Translations under genes and position numbers: made by a program
The notes under the pieces: model-generated
Told to the model about the DNA's origin: nothing
Database searches by the model: none
What the model saw: the letters and a program-made list of their open reading frames with translations, nothing else
Assembly (NCBI GenBank): GCA_002049455.2
Contig: KV919179.1
Span: 1-54,968, forward strand
DNA: 54,968 nt
Reading direction: 5' to 3'
Origin: Porphyra umbilicalis
Lineage: Eukaryota > Rhodophyta > Bangiophyceae > Bangiales > Bangiaceae
In this document: one piece after another, positions 1 to 10,175 of the stretch
Position numbering within the stretch: position 1 is the stretch's first letter
Layout: every line of letters begins with the position of its first letter

Positions 1-2
1 TC

Positions 3-300
3 AACCGCCGCTATGGCGGCGGCTGGGCCGTCGACGGCGACGGGCGGGTCGGGCGGGCCTTTGACTTTCCCACCCCCGCCGCCGCGTGGGCGTACGTGGC
101 GTCTGTGGCGGCGGCGGTGGCGCCGCTCGGGGCGGGGCGCGGGTGGCCCGCCCTCCGCGTCGACGGGCGCGCCGTGGCCGTGGCGGTGGGGGGGGGGGGG
201 TGGGGGGGGCCGTCGCCCGCGAACTCGCGGAAGCCTACGAGGCGGCGGTGGGGGCCGCGGCGGCGGCGCCGTCGGGGGTTGAGGGGGGGGGGGCTGGGGC
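3..300 (+). CDS. 3' part of a pterin-4a-carbinolamine dehydratase-like protein (partial, frame broken at G-runs)
   Basis: The frame starting at base 3 is open to the left edge and reads W-x7-R-x2-R-x-F-D-F-P, then a helix AAAWAYVASVAAAV, a WPALRV strand and a VAVAV strand. This is the order seen in PCD/DCoH domains, where a W...R.F.F strand is followed by a helix, HHP and a V.v.l strand. PCD recycles pterin cofactor. The usual HHP is replaced here by GRGWP, so activity is doubtful. At 188-209 a run of 13 G, a T and 8 G shifts the frame: the expected last helix (ARELAEAYEAAV) continues from 209 in another frame. This fits a miscounted homopolymer, though a short intron is possible. The C-terminus is unclear because a second long G-run follows at about 300. 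The family call rests on remembered fold pattern, not on a search. Confidence 0.4.
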
Positions 301-978
301 GGGGGGGGGGGGGGGGGGGGGGGGGCGACGCCCGCCGCCGCGTCGCCGACGCGGCCGCCACGGCCGCCAGGCTCGTCTGCCGGAAAGCGGGGCTCCCTGC
401 GTTTCGCCACCGCCCGGACCGCCGAGCGCGCTGCGTGCGTGCGCCCCGCGCGTGCGGCGGCGCCCACGGGTGGCAGCGCCCGACGGCGGGCGCCCCGCGG
501 GTTGCGCCACGCGCCCGCCCCGCTGCTGGTGCAGCTATAGAGACAGTAGACAGGGGTACACAGACCTGTACAGTACCGGTCGCGACGCTGCCGACGCGCC
601 GTCGCGCCGGGCCGCCGCCGGCGCCCCGTCACGGGTCAACGGGCAGAAGAATGGGGTCAAATACGCGGGATCACGGCGCCCGGCGCGGATCTCGCTTCCA
701 GGCGCCATCCCCCCGCTGGCAGGCCACTTTTGGGCGGGCACCCAGCGGCACCGACGCGAAGCACGGGGGAACGCCCGCCCGTTCGACTGGGCGCACGCGG
801 CTCGCCGCGTCTGCCGCTGCCCTGCCCCTGCCCCTGCCCCTACCCCTGCCCCTGCCCCTGCCCCCTGCCCCTGCCCCTGCCTCGGCCGTCGCGTCACTGT
901 CCTCGGCCGCCCCGCACAAGACGTCTCGTTCCCTCTGGTCGGGGTTGTTGGCCCCAGCTCCCTTTCCCCCGTACCACC
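301..978. other. Intergenic / dapA upstream region
   Basis: GC-rich DNA between the PCD-like gene and dapA. It holds a long G-run near 300-325, the hexanucleotide repeat listed separately at 820-882, and the start-codon context of dapA. Open frames here run in several phases at once because stops are rare in GC-rich DNA. I see no supported gene. Confidence 0.5.
820..882 (+). repeat. CCCCTG hexanucleotide microsatellite upstream of dapA
   Basis: About ten near-perfect copies of CCCCTG, with single-base interruptions, end about 100 bp before the dapA start codon. They probably lie in its 5' UTR or promoter. The opposite strand is CAGGGG-rich and could form G-quadruplexes (inference). Confidence 0.75.
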
Positions 979-2067
979 ATGACCATGACCGTGACAAGCG
1001 CTTTTGTGGGTGCGCCGCTGCACCCCGCGGCCGCCGCGACCACTGTCGGGCGGCAACCGGCGGCCGGCGTCTGCGCCCGGCGGCCGGCCGTGCGCATGGT
1101 CGCCGCCGCCTCCCCCGCTTCCCCCTCCTCGCCGCCCGCCACGGAGACGTCCCCTCAGGCGTATGGCCGGACGGAGGCCCACTTTGGCCGCATCGTCACG
1201 GCCATGATTACGCCGTTCAAGACGGCCCGCGGCGGCGCCGAGGTCGACTATGCCGTCGCCGAGCAGCTGGCCGCCTACCTCGCTGGCCACGGCTCGGACG
1301 CGCTGGTGGTTGGCGGCACCACTGGGGAGTCCCCCACCCTCAAGTGGTCCGAGCAGTACGAGCTGTTCAACGTCGTCCGCCAGACGGTCGGCCACAAGGT
1401 GCGCTTGATTGCGGGCGCCGGCAGCAACAGCACGGACGAGGCCATTGAGGCCACCCGCCGGGCCAAGAAGCTCAACTATGATGGCACCCTGCAGGTGGTG
1501 CCCTACTACAACAAGCCCCCGCAGGAGGGCCTCTACCAACACTTTAAGAGCATCGCCGCGGCCGAGCCGGACCTGCCCGTGATGCTCTACAACATCCCTG
1601 GGCGGTCTGGGATCAACATGAGCGCGGAAGTCACGTCCCGCCTCGCCCGCCTGGACAATGTGGTGGCGACCAAAGAGGCGAGCGGCGACCTCGACCAGTT
1701 TACCGACATCCGCCGCAACACCGACGCGGACTTTCACATGTACTCGGGGGACGATGCGCTCACGCTGCCGCTCATGTCGCTCGGTGCGACGGGCGTTGTG
1801 TCGGTTGCGAGCCACTTTATCGGCCCCGAACTCCAGCGCATGGTCAAGCTGTACCTCGACGGCCACGTGGCGGACGCGACGGCGCTGCACTTGCGCTACT
1901 CGCGGCTGTTTGCGGACCTGTTTTGCATGGCCAACCCGATCCCAACCAAGGCGGGGCTGCGGCTGCAGGGGTGGGCGGTCGGACCACCACGCCTGCCCCT
2001 CACGGACGCCACCCCAGAGGTGGAGGCCAAGATTGCGGCGCTGTTCAGGGACTTGGGGCTGGCCTAG
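979..2067 (+). CDS. dapA: 4-hydroxy-tetrahydrodipicolinate synthase (DHDPS), plastid-targeted
   Basis: 362 residues. It condenses pyruvate with aspartate semialdehyde, the first committed step of lysine synthesis, in the plastid stroma. The ATG at 979 sits in ACCACCATGA, a strong eukaryotic context, although the frame stays open upstream to 730. Residues 1-60 are Ala/Pro/Ser-rich with Arg and no acidic residue before position 56, and contain VRMVAA near 38-43, typical of a transit peptide and its cleavage zone. The TIM barrel follows: GGTTGES (112-118, pyruvate and carboxylate binding), PYYNKPP (175-181), the proton-relay Tyr204 in MLYNIPGRSG, and the Schiff-base Lys232 in VATKEASGDL. YSGDDALTLP is at 255-264. 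The length after the transit peptide, about 300, is normal for the family. It is a single exon convergent with SRP54. Confidence 0.95.
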   Translation: MTMTVTSAFVGAPLHPAAAATTVGRQPAAGVCARRPAVRMVAAASPASPSSPPATETSPQAYGRTEAHFGRIVTAMITPFKTARGGAEVDYAVAEQLAAYLAGHGSDALVVGGTTGESPTLKWSEQYELFNVVRQTVGHKVRLIAGAGSNSTDEAIEATRRAKKLNYDGTLQVVPYYNKPPQEGLYQHFKSIAAAEPDLPVMLYNIPGRSGINMSAEVTSRLARLDNVVATKEASGDLDQFTDIRRNTDADFHMYSGDDALTLPLMSLGATGVVSVASHFIGPELQRMVKLYLDGHVADATALHLRYSRLFADLFCMANPIPTKAGLRLQGWAVGPPRLPLTDATPEVEAKIAALFRDLGLA

Positions 2068-2553
2068 GGTGCCGTGTTGGGGGGGGGGGAGGGGGGCTCG
2101 CGAGGGGAAGCGTCGTGGGGTGGCGGCGCTCAACGGGTTTGTTGTTGCGCGGTAGTTCTTTTCTTTTTTTTCACCCGTGCGTTCCTGTGGTACGTTGTGC
2201 TTGCCTTGTTGTAAGGTAGTGCATGGACAAAAAAAGGCAAGCATGTCATTGAGAGTAGTGCACCAGGCGTCGCGAGGAGAGCTGCGTAAAAGGCAGCGCA
2301 AAGCGGAGGAGCAATCGAGTGTACACCCCTTCACCCCGTGCACTTGACATCTGCATTGCGAGAGGCGGGCGCCACACGCAGAGGCACGGCTGCCCTTCAT
2401 GTCGACTACGCAATGTCGTGCGCAATGTGCACGTGCCGTCGTGACGAAAAGGGAGCGGGCCAAACACACCCAACTTCATCCACTGTACACGTGCCAGCCA
2501 CCAAAACAGAGCAACGCCCACCCGTCCACTCCTTCCCACGCTCCCTTCCCGCC
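2068..2553. other. Convergent 3' region between dapA and SRP54
   Basis: 486 bp between two converging stop codons. It should hold both 3' UTRs and polyadenylation sites. TTGTAAGGTAG at about 2208 and an A-run at 2228-2234 lie where the dapA message could end. No gene or repeat is seen. Confidence 0.5.
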
Positions 2554-4077
2554 CTACTTCCGACCGCCCCCCCCCATCTGCTGCATCATGGCCGAAAGTG
2601 CTTCTTGCATGTTGCCCGCCCCTCCCAATTGCCGCAGCATCGCCGGGTCCATGGCCGCTTGCGCCATTTTGGCCTGCATGGCCGGGGACATGCCGCCGGC
2701 GCCGCCCAAGCCGCCCATACCCCCCATGCCACCCAAGCCACCCAGGCCGCCCATGCCGCCCTTCTTGGACATGGAGCCGACCGACTGCACCATCTTGGCA
2801 AACCGCTTGTACTCGGTTAAGAGGCCTTCTACCTCGGCAGGATGGCGGCCCGACCCCCGCGCGACGCGTCGTATCCGGCTTTGGCACCAAACAATCTTGG
2901 GGTTGTCGAGCTCCTCGTCCGTCATCGCGTCCATCATGTACCCAAACACCTGGATGCGCTTGGCGCCCTCTGAGCCGTTGCCGGCCGCGCCCTCGGGCAG
3001 CATTTGGCTCAGGCCGGGAATCATCCCCATCACCTTGTCAAGCGGCCCCATTCGCGCAATCCCCTCAAACTGCTCGTTCATGTCCCGCAGCGTGAAGACA
3101 CCTCCCGTCAGCCGCTTGACCATGTCTGGGTTGTTGGCCAGCCCCGCATCCTGTATCGTACTCATCAAGCCGCTGACGTCGCCCATCCCCAGTAGCCGAC
3201 CCACAAACCGCTCCGCCGCAAACGGCTCAAACTCGTCAATGTGCTCGCCAGTGCCGATAAAGGTGATGGGCGAGCGGGTGGCGGCCACCGCCGACAGGGC
3301 GCCGCCGCCCTTGGCGTGCCCGTCTAGTTTGGTGATGATGACTGAGCCGACGGCGACGCGCGAGCGGAAGGCCGCCGCTTGGTCGTGCGCGGCCTGCCCG
3401 ATGGATGAGTCCATCACAAACACAATGTCGGTCGGCTCCACCGCCGCCGCCATCTGTTCCATCTCGTCAAACAGCGCCACCTCCTGCTTGTGCCTCCCAG
3501 ACGTGTCGACCACAATGAGGTCGTACCGCTCCGCGCGGAAGCGGTCCACCCCGGCCGTCGCAATGGCCACTGGGTCTGTCTCAGTGTAGGAGCCGTAAAA
3601 CGGGATCTTGGCCTTGGTGGCGTTCTGCTTCAATTGGTCAAACGCGCCCGCCCGGAAGGTGTCGGCACATACCAAGCAGGTCTTCCACCCCTTGCGGCTG
3701 TAGTGGTAGGCATACTTGGCGCAGGTCGTCGTCTTGCCGTTGCCCTGCAAGCCGACAAACATCACGACGTTGCTGCCGTGGCCGCGCTTCAGCGCCACCG
3801 GCTTCTGACCGGCGTCGAGCATGCGGCAGAGTTCATCAAAGACGGCCTTTTGGATCAACTTCACCTTGTTGACGCCCGCGCCCAGGGCGGACAGGTCCAC
3901 AGCCGCCAGCACGTTGCCACGCAGCTGCTGTACCGCCCGCACGTTGACGTCCGCCTCCAGCAGCGCGCGCGCGATTTCAGACAGCATCTGCTTTAAAACC
4001 GTCTCATCAGGAACGGTGTTGGCGCTCATGCGCTTGATGGCGGCCGATATCTTGCCACCCAGCTCATTGAGGACCAT
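2554..4077 (-). CDS. SRP54: Signal recognition particle 54 kDa protein (SRP54), cytosolic type
   Basis: 507 residues. It binds signal sequences on ribosomes and, as a GTPase, hands the ribosome to the SRP receptor at the ER. I chose ATG 4077 because MVLNELGGKIS is the family's N-terminus; the frame extends 31 codons further upstream without similarity. The N domain is at about 1-95. The G domain has the P-loop GLQGNGKTTT (109-118), DTFRAGAFDQLKQNA (139-153), DTSGRH (191-196) and TKLDGHAKGGG (249-259). The M domain is at about 320-440, with MGPLDKVMGMIPGLSQM and RIRRVARGSG. The C-tail has repeated GGMGG/GGLGG blocks and ends GGGGRK. Lack of a transit peptide and the eukaryotic-style M domain argue against the chloroplast cpSRP54. 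It is a single exon. Confidence 0.95.
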   Translation of the reverse strand: MVLNELGGKISAAIKRMSANTVPDETVLKQMLSEIARALLEADVNVRAVQQLRGNVLAAVDLSALGAGVNKVKLIQKAVFDELCRMLDAGQKPVALKRGHGSNVVMFVGLQGNGKTTTCAKYAYHYSRKGWKTCLVCADTFRAGAFDQLKQNATKAKIPFYGSYTETDPVAIATAGVDRFRAERYDLIVVDTSGRHKQEVALFDEMEQMAAAVEPTDIVFVMDSSIGQAAHDQAAAFRSRVAVGSVIITKLDGHAKGGGALSAVAATRSPITFIGTGEHIDEFEPFAAERFVGRLLGMGDVSGLMSTIQDAGLANNPDMVKRLTGGVFTLRDMNEQFEGIARMGPLDKVMGMIPGLSQMLPEGAAGNGSEGAKRIQVFGYMMDAMTDEELDNPKIVWCQSRIRRVARGSGRHPAEVEGLLTEYKRFAKMVQSVGSMSKKGGMGGLGGLGGMGGMGGLGGAGGMSPAMQAKMAQAAMDPAMLRQLGGAGNMQEALSAMMQQMGGGGRK

Positions 4078-4329
4078 TGCGGCGGCGGCACCGGGTCGGG
4101 CCGCCCCAACCAACTCACGACACAAGCAAGTCGGCTGCTCGCCAGCAGCAGGATGGCCAGCGCAACACAAACAGTGCGGTGCTCACAAAAGACGTAAAGG
4201 AGAATGAGCCCCGGCGCCACGGAACACGCAGCCACAAAGCTCTCTGACGAAGACGACGCGACTGACCAGCCGTCAGGCAGCGACACGGCGAAGACGGTCA
4301 CGTGTGCCGCGAGTCAAGTGTCATTTCTA

Positions 4330-4501
4330 TTGCTGTCTTCCCAATTTTGGCTGATGCTGTCGATGTCAAGAGGGGTGATCAACGGCGTGAAACAGTTTCT
4401 CAGCCATCCACCCAGCCGGATAATTTGGGTCGACCAATGGGCAGTTGACCGAAACCCTGTCTTGACTTCGACCTCATCAGCCAAGATTGGGAAGACAGCA
4501 A
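4330..4501. mobile_element. 172-bp MITE with inverted ends and TA target duplication
   Basis: The left end TTGCTGTCTTCCCAATTTTG (from 4330) and the right end (to 4501), read on the other strand, match at 19 of 20 bases. The match continues through GGCTGATG and, more weakly, through GTCGATGTCAAGA. TA lies immediately outside both ends (4328-4329 and 4502-4503), as expected of Tc1/mariner-type insertions. It encodes nothing. A diverged relative lies near 53240-53370. Confidence 0.7.
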
Positions 4502-4503
4502 TA

Positions 4504-5274
4504 CCATCTGAATCAGAGGATACAAAAAGGATCGATTGATGCTGGATGTGGCTGGGCTGTGCTGCGGAAATCGCTGAGCGCAACCCGATTCTGACGGAAG
4601 AAACGGAACCAGCGGTGCCCGTTTAGTCTTGGGCGAGCAGCGGGAGCATTAACTCTTGGTCAAATGCCCTCGGGAAACCAGGGAGCGTCAATGATTCCCA
4701 CGCCCAGGAGGTCCATGGCGGGGGGGAGGGGCCGTCTCCTAGAAGTTGTTGGGCTACGCTTCAGCCCAGAGAGAGAGTAAGTACCTATGGCAAGCCCCAT
4801 ATTGGCAATTATAAATCAATTGATATTATGAATTTAATACCAGCAGGCAATGAAGTTCAGGGTGGGCCCGAAATTCCTAAAGTGTAGATACTGAATGTAC
4901 TAAATTCGTTGCATCATGTATTGCTGTCATCCAAGAAACTGGCGGTTGCACAGAACGAGGTTGCAGACGACACAGCGTGGCATACAGTCAGTATCCGCTT
5001 ATATGACACCCTTGCGCACTTGGTCAGCTGTCCAGGTTGCTGGATTGTTGCTGACTACGTCGCCACATCTGCAGGATCTGACCAATGAGATGCCCTCGGG
5101 CGACTCGGTCGTCTGCAAACAGTTGAATACTGGGTTCTCGTGCGCCCTCGGGCAAGGAAACCCCTCCAGTTATATGACATGTCATATAACTGGAGCGCGA
5201 AAAACCGGATATTGACTGTACAAATGCGATTGGATTAGCTGATGCTGAGGCCGCCCAAGAACTACAGGTTATTG
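4504..5274. other. Non-coding stretch with a 32-bp palindrome and an old dispersed repeat
   Basis: No supported gene. Around 4911-4965 there is an old copy of a dispersed repeat (core ATTGCTGTCATCCAAGAAAC, then TGGCGGTTGCA) also seen at 22788-22830 and, inverted, at 21760-21810 and 23205-23250. A perfect palindrome is at 5164-5195. Confidence 0.5.
5164..5195. repeat. 32-bp perfect palindrome
   Basis: From CTCCAGTTATATGACA at 5164 to its exact reverse complement ending at 5195, with no spacer. No mismatch is present and the match stops at both outer bases. Confidence 0.95.
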
Positions 5275-5289
5275 TAGGGTTGGTTCGCA

Positions 5290-5323
5290 CGCCTGGGGCG
5301 TGTTTAAAATCACGCCCCAGGCG
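5290..5323. repeat. Hairpin in the left hAT end
   Basis: CGCCTGGGGCGTG (5290-5302) pairs perfectly with CACGCCCCAGGCG (5311-5323) around the 8-base loop TTTAAAAT. It lies 15 bp inside the TAGGGTTG terminus, where hAT subterminal transposase-binding repeats usually sit. Confidence 0.85.
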
Positions 5324-5336
5324 GGTTCTAACGTGT

Positions 5337-5374
5337 TATGGTGCTTTGCTGAGAAATGGAGCATGCACGTTTGC
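5337..5374 (+). repeat. Left arm of a 38-bp inverted repeat (pair with 6271-6308)
   Basis: 38 bp beginning TATGGTGCTTTGCTGAGAAA. The reverse complement occurs at 6271-6308 with one mismatch (TTTGC/TTCGC). Outward from each arm the sequence is again rich in CACGCC motifs, so 5275 to about 6376 looks like a shorter non-autonomous member of the same family. Confidence 0.85.
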
Positions 5375-6270
5375 GAGTGCAAACGTTTGCCGAGGTGGAC
5401 CGATGTCAGGATGTCCGTCAGATCGTCTCTCACCTGGCTTCAGGGGACCGATAGCGTCCCAAGTGCATTTGCACCTGGCACCACCGGCGATAGCCACAGC
5501 CACCCACTGGCACATGGTATGACGTGGGACTGAGGCCTCATCATGCAGCCAATGACTTCTCGTGATTCAATGTCAAGAACACTGCCCAAACCCTCTCAGA
5601 ATGCAGGTTCAATGAAAGTGACCACCTGCCCATTGGCCGCGTCAGGCGGCCTAGTTCCACAGTATTTTTGACAGATCTCCACGGTTGACAGAACAGGGAC
5701 TGCGCACCTGTACCATCTGGTGCCCCAGAAGAGACGCAGGTGGGCTGGATCCAGTCACTGCTGTACCCTTCATCGACGGCGATTGGTCAACAGATTGTCA
5801 GTGACACGTTTCGATGTCAATGAACAAAGGCGATCTACTGGTCACAGGGCTCACATGTTCGGAGGGCCAATGAGCGGCCCGAACGGACAGAAAAGAATTG
5901 GAAGATCTCCTCAAACGTCCTGCATGTTCGGAGGCCGATTCAGCCTCTTCGAGCAAACATGAGGGGCCGGTTAGGGGGGACGCTTCTGACGGCACCGCAG
6001 TGGCCGGTGGCTTAAGAAGTCTTGTCCTGATTAGGCTGTCAGCGTGCATGTTCTGGCATCGTTGCACAAAGACCGCCGCGGGTGTCAGCAGGTACTTGTC
6101 ACAGGGTCACTCAGAGTGCGGTTTTCCAGCTGCCGTCAGCCTTTGTCGGCCCAAGGGCCCGGCGAACCTGGTCGGGATGCTTGACATGTCACACATCACC
6201 CGGAGATATCACGGGTCTCCCTGCAGCACGGGTCAATGCTCACAGTGGCCGGGTCTGCGTGATTGTTTGT

Positions 6271-6308
6271 GCGAACGTGCATGCTCCATTTCTCAGCAAA
6301 GCACCATA
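6271..6308 (-). repeat. Right arm of the 38-bp inverted repeat
   Basis: Matches 5337-5374 on the opposite strand at 37 of 38 bases. It is followed by CACGCC-rich sequence to about 6366, ending GCGTGCGATC, comparable with the left terminus read outward. Confidence 0.85.
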
Positions 6309-6376
6309 TAAGACGTGTCACGCCTCACGCCCAACATGAAAAGGGCGTGTTTTGGGGCGTGCGATCCCCCCGGTTT

Positions 6377-7772
6377 TGACAATCTCGCGGAAAGCAGTGC
6401 AACTTTTCACGAAAGTGGCACGGTGACAAGCGGCGGTGGCTGGCGCGGCGGCACGAAGCTGCTTTGTCGGCTGCCCACAAAGGTGCGTGGCGGCTGTGAC
6501 TGCCACGCTCGCCCGCGAGATCGATGTCGGCTTGCAGCGCTGGCTGACAGTCTGCTTAGTCAGCGCGGCCTTGGCGACGGCGCGGAGCTACGTGTGGGTC
6601 GGCAGGCAAGGGGTGCGCGTGACGCTGCTGAGGCACGGCCTCCATCCCCCCGATAAAAGTCGAGGGATTTGAGGTGCCCCTGCAGCTGGCAGAGAGACGT
6701 CGGGAGAGGCCGCCAGATGCACGCTCGATCCACTCGAATAAGAGGGGGGGGGGCCGTGGCCGCGCACGCATGCGACAGGCCTTAAAATGGCCATCAGCGC
6801 GACACGTGATCCGGTCCAATTTGGAGGGTGCCACAGGCTCCCCGAGGCGATGTGTAGTGGCACGCACCGCCAAGCCGTCATCGATCGCTGCCGTCCCATG
6901 CGTCTCCCTCCTCGCCATCCCCCCCCCCCCCCCCCCCCCTTCCGCTTTTGACAAGGCAATGGAAGAGAACGGGCCTCCTGACCAGGCTGTGTCTCGCTGC
7001 TCCCTCATCGTTGCGTGGCGCGTCCGTCTGAAGACCGTTTCATCATTTGCCGCGTTGTCGTGCCTGAGCGCGGGTGGATTCGAGGGAGCGATCGGGTGCC
7101 CCTTATCCTCCTCGGCGCCGCGCGACGCTCGGCTGACATGCTTGGGGTGGGGCAGAGCACAGGCAGCCACGCAGCTCTACCGCCCCGCGGGGGCGTTTGG
7201 CGCTCACCCCATTGCTGTCGCTGCAGTCCTACCACCACAATCGTCCTGGAGAGCCCCTCTCTCCCTAGACCTGTGTGAGCTCGTGTGCAACGCTTTGCCC
7301 CCTTGCCACTGGCGTGCGTTGCAGGCTCGCGTCTTGGCTGCGCCAGAAGAGGCCCTCCACTGGCATGACCTGGTACATCAGCGCTGGTACTTTCTTCCGA
7401 TAACCGTGAGAACCCCCCCCCGCCCACCACCCGACAGCTTCCGAGTCCGTCCCATCCCCGCGCATCACCCTGCCGCCGCCACGTTGCCACCCTGCCGCAT
7501 CCCGGCCCACATCACTCCCTTGCCGACGAAGGAGTTAGGGAGGCGCCAGACTACGCCACCACACAGGCGGGGACGGTCCGTGAAACGGGACACCCGAGCG
7601 TGAACTGCGGGGGCCAAACGCTACGTTAAGAGCGCACAGGAGCAGAAACACAGAGCGGGGACCATGAGGTCAGAACAGGGCTGCCACGACAGGCCGTACG
7701 ACACCAGCCTCCACTACCCTGACCCTCTTCCACCCGACCCCACCCTCGTGGCACGCGGCATCCGAAGTCGCA
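6377..7772. other. Non-coding stretch before the hAT transposase
   Basis: No supported gene. It contains homopolymer G/C runs (for example a C-run at about 6920-6938) and overlapping weak open frames on both strands. It may hold the 5' UTR and promoter of the transposase. Confidence 0.4.
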
Positions 7773-7874
7773 ATGCATCCAGTGCCGTGCATAAAGACGT
7801 CTCCCAGCAAGAACACATACGTATTGCGGGCGGCCGCGGCCAGAGCGGGAGCGCTTGCCTCGCCAGAGGTGTCT

Positions 7875-10175
7875 ATGGCACCCGACACCCGGCGGAGCAA
7901 TGGCGACGACCAGAGGGGCCATTTCGTGGTGCGGTGCCGCGTTTGTGCACTCGGAGGGGTCAGCTCGTGTTACCTTCTGCGCAACGGCAAGTCGAGCAAT
8001 GCGTGGCGCCATTTCAACAACGTCGCCTGCTCTGCAGCCGCGGAGGAGGTCCAGCGTCGCCGCCACTAAGACGTGGCGGAATGGCGGGCCAAGAGTACTC
8101 GGCAGCTCGTCGCTGCACCTGGAGGACCAAGCGGGCCTATTGACGGCTCCCTCACGGCAACGCGCTCTCGCGAGATGACGCCTGCCCAAGCCCGTCCTCA
8201 TCATCTGCGCTTCGTCCTCATGCTGGTGATGACGATGTCTCCATTTGCTCTGTCCGGCAGCAGTTATATGCTAGAATTCGTTCGTGGCCTCTGTGTGTCG
8301 TACGACCCGCCCGCAACGAGTGGAGTCCGCGACATCCTTCTTGATCTCTACTGCTTCATCACCGATCAACTACGCGAGAAAGTGCGGCGCCTACAGTCGC
8401 GGTACAGAGGGCTACCTTTCTTTCACCTGATCACGGATCTGTGGACAGAGAGGCACGGATCCGGGTCATATGGCTCGCTTTTGCTGCGGTGCATTGACCC
8501 CGACAGCTCGGCTGTTGCGGAGCTCCACCCTGGTGTCGCTCTATTCACCGGACGGCACGACAGCGCCACCATCAAGGCGTGGGCGCAGAGCTTCCTGCAG
8601 CGGCAAGGTGTGCGTCACGAGGACGTGAGTTCATCGACTTCCGACTCGGGTGCCAATGTGAAGAAGGCCTTGACGAACCTTTGGCCGCGGTGGGTCCCCT
8701 GTGCCGCCCACACCATGCATCTTGCGGTAAAGGCGTCTCTCGGCGCGACGGGAGCAACTGGAGCAGCTGCGCGGCGGGGCCACGGTGGGCCTTCATCTGT
8801 CCGGGTGACACGGGGCAGCCGAGGAAATCAGGCAACCGCCGACCTCCTGAGCCGCGGGCGCAAGATTGCCAACCACTTCCACAAGTCTCCGGCAAGCGTC
8901 GAGAAGCTCAACTCGGTCCCATTTCCGGGGGACGACGCGCCTCGGAAAATGGTTACCGAGACGCCGGGACGGTGGGGCTCCACATATCAATCCTTTGTTC
9001 GGTTCTTCACACTAATGCCGCGGTTGATGGGGTTTTGGGACGTAGACGACCTAACGGCCGCACAGCAGGAGCGGCAGCTTGGCCAATGGGATTGGGAGGC
9101 TGTGCGCCATCTTATTGGCGTGTTGCAGCCGGCGTACGAGGCAGGCATAGCGGTTCAGAGCTCTTACGCGACGGTGGCCGATGCGTTCGGGCTTGTCTGT
9201 CGTCTTCGGCGCACTATCCAGCTCAGAGTGTTTCCGTGCCCCAAGGCTTTCGACAAGCCGCAGTCGGTAGGACACGAGGCCATCTTTGAATTCCTTAAGG
9301 CCGACAAGGGCCGCACAAATGTGATGGAGCTCGACGGGCGCCTGTACAAGCACGAGAATCTTTCAACAACGACCTCCAGGGGCTCTGGCGGGCTCCGAGA
9401 GGAGGCCGTTGCCGTTGTCGAGATCCTACGCGAGGAACTCGACCGAAGGTTTTTCCACACCTCGGACGACGCGAAGAACTGGTTGAACAACGATGCGGTT
9501 CTGGCGGCGACGCTGTTGACGCCCGGCGGGGCGGCGATGCTGAGCAAGGCCGCATCCCGCGTTGGCCAAGACGACCCCACTGGACGAGCACGGTCAGCAG
9601 TGATGGAAACGGCGTCGCACCTGGCCTTGGTCGAACCTACGATGCCAATTCAAGAGCAGCAGCTGCAGATGGAGCGCAATTTGTGCCGTACAACATTGCT
9701 TGGCTGGGACTCTGATGACGCTGATGATGCACAGGTGGTCACGCCGCTTGAGGCAGTCGAGCGCGAGCTCGACTGCTTCCTGGCAACGTACGTCAGTGCT
9801 GACGACGCAGTTTCCTTCTGGGGGTCTCGTTCCTCTGAGTTTCCTGTGCTACACCTCGTGGCACTCTCCCTTCTTGGAGCATCAGGGTCATCGGCCGCGT
9901 CGGAGCGCGACTTCTCTGTGGCTGTCCTTGTGTTAGGCAAGGACCGCTCAAGGCTGCTACCAGAACACGTCGAGATGCACTGCCTGGTGAGGTTCAACAC
10001 TCACCTTCTTCCGGCGGACCTGTCTAGCACACCTGCATTGTCGCATGGTGCGCGATTGAGTACCCGCTCTGACATGAGTGCGATTTCCGTTGACACATCG
10101 GCTGGGGGTGGGTCTCAGGGCTTTTCGTCGGATAGCGGCGGTGACTCCGTTTTCGACACGTCGGACTCAGAATAG
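7875..10175 (+). pseudogene. hAT-superfamily transposase with N-terminal BED zinc finger, one in-frame stop
   Basis: The first frame, from ATG 7875, encodes a BED-type finger: CRVC, then W-R-H and a final C about 30 residues later. A TAA at 8067-8069 interrupts it, and the same frame resumes at 8070 and stays open to 10175. The body has hAT landmarks. A first acidic site is in ITDLWTE and GSYGSLLLRC. A second is in SDSGANVKKAL, followed by PCAAHTMHLAVK. Then come GRWGSTYQS and the C-terminal dimerisation block FPVLHLVALSLLGASGSSAA, then SERDFS. A single exact in-frame stop suggests a recent lesion, a very short intron or translation of two products. It would bind the element's ends and cut them in the nucleus if intact. 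Confidence 0.85.

Noticed and set aside
535..2469. 644-codon minus-strand frame across dapA
   Set aside because: Antisense shadow of a GC-rich gene; dapA has full family motifs and a good start context.
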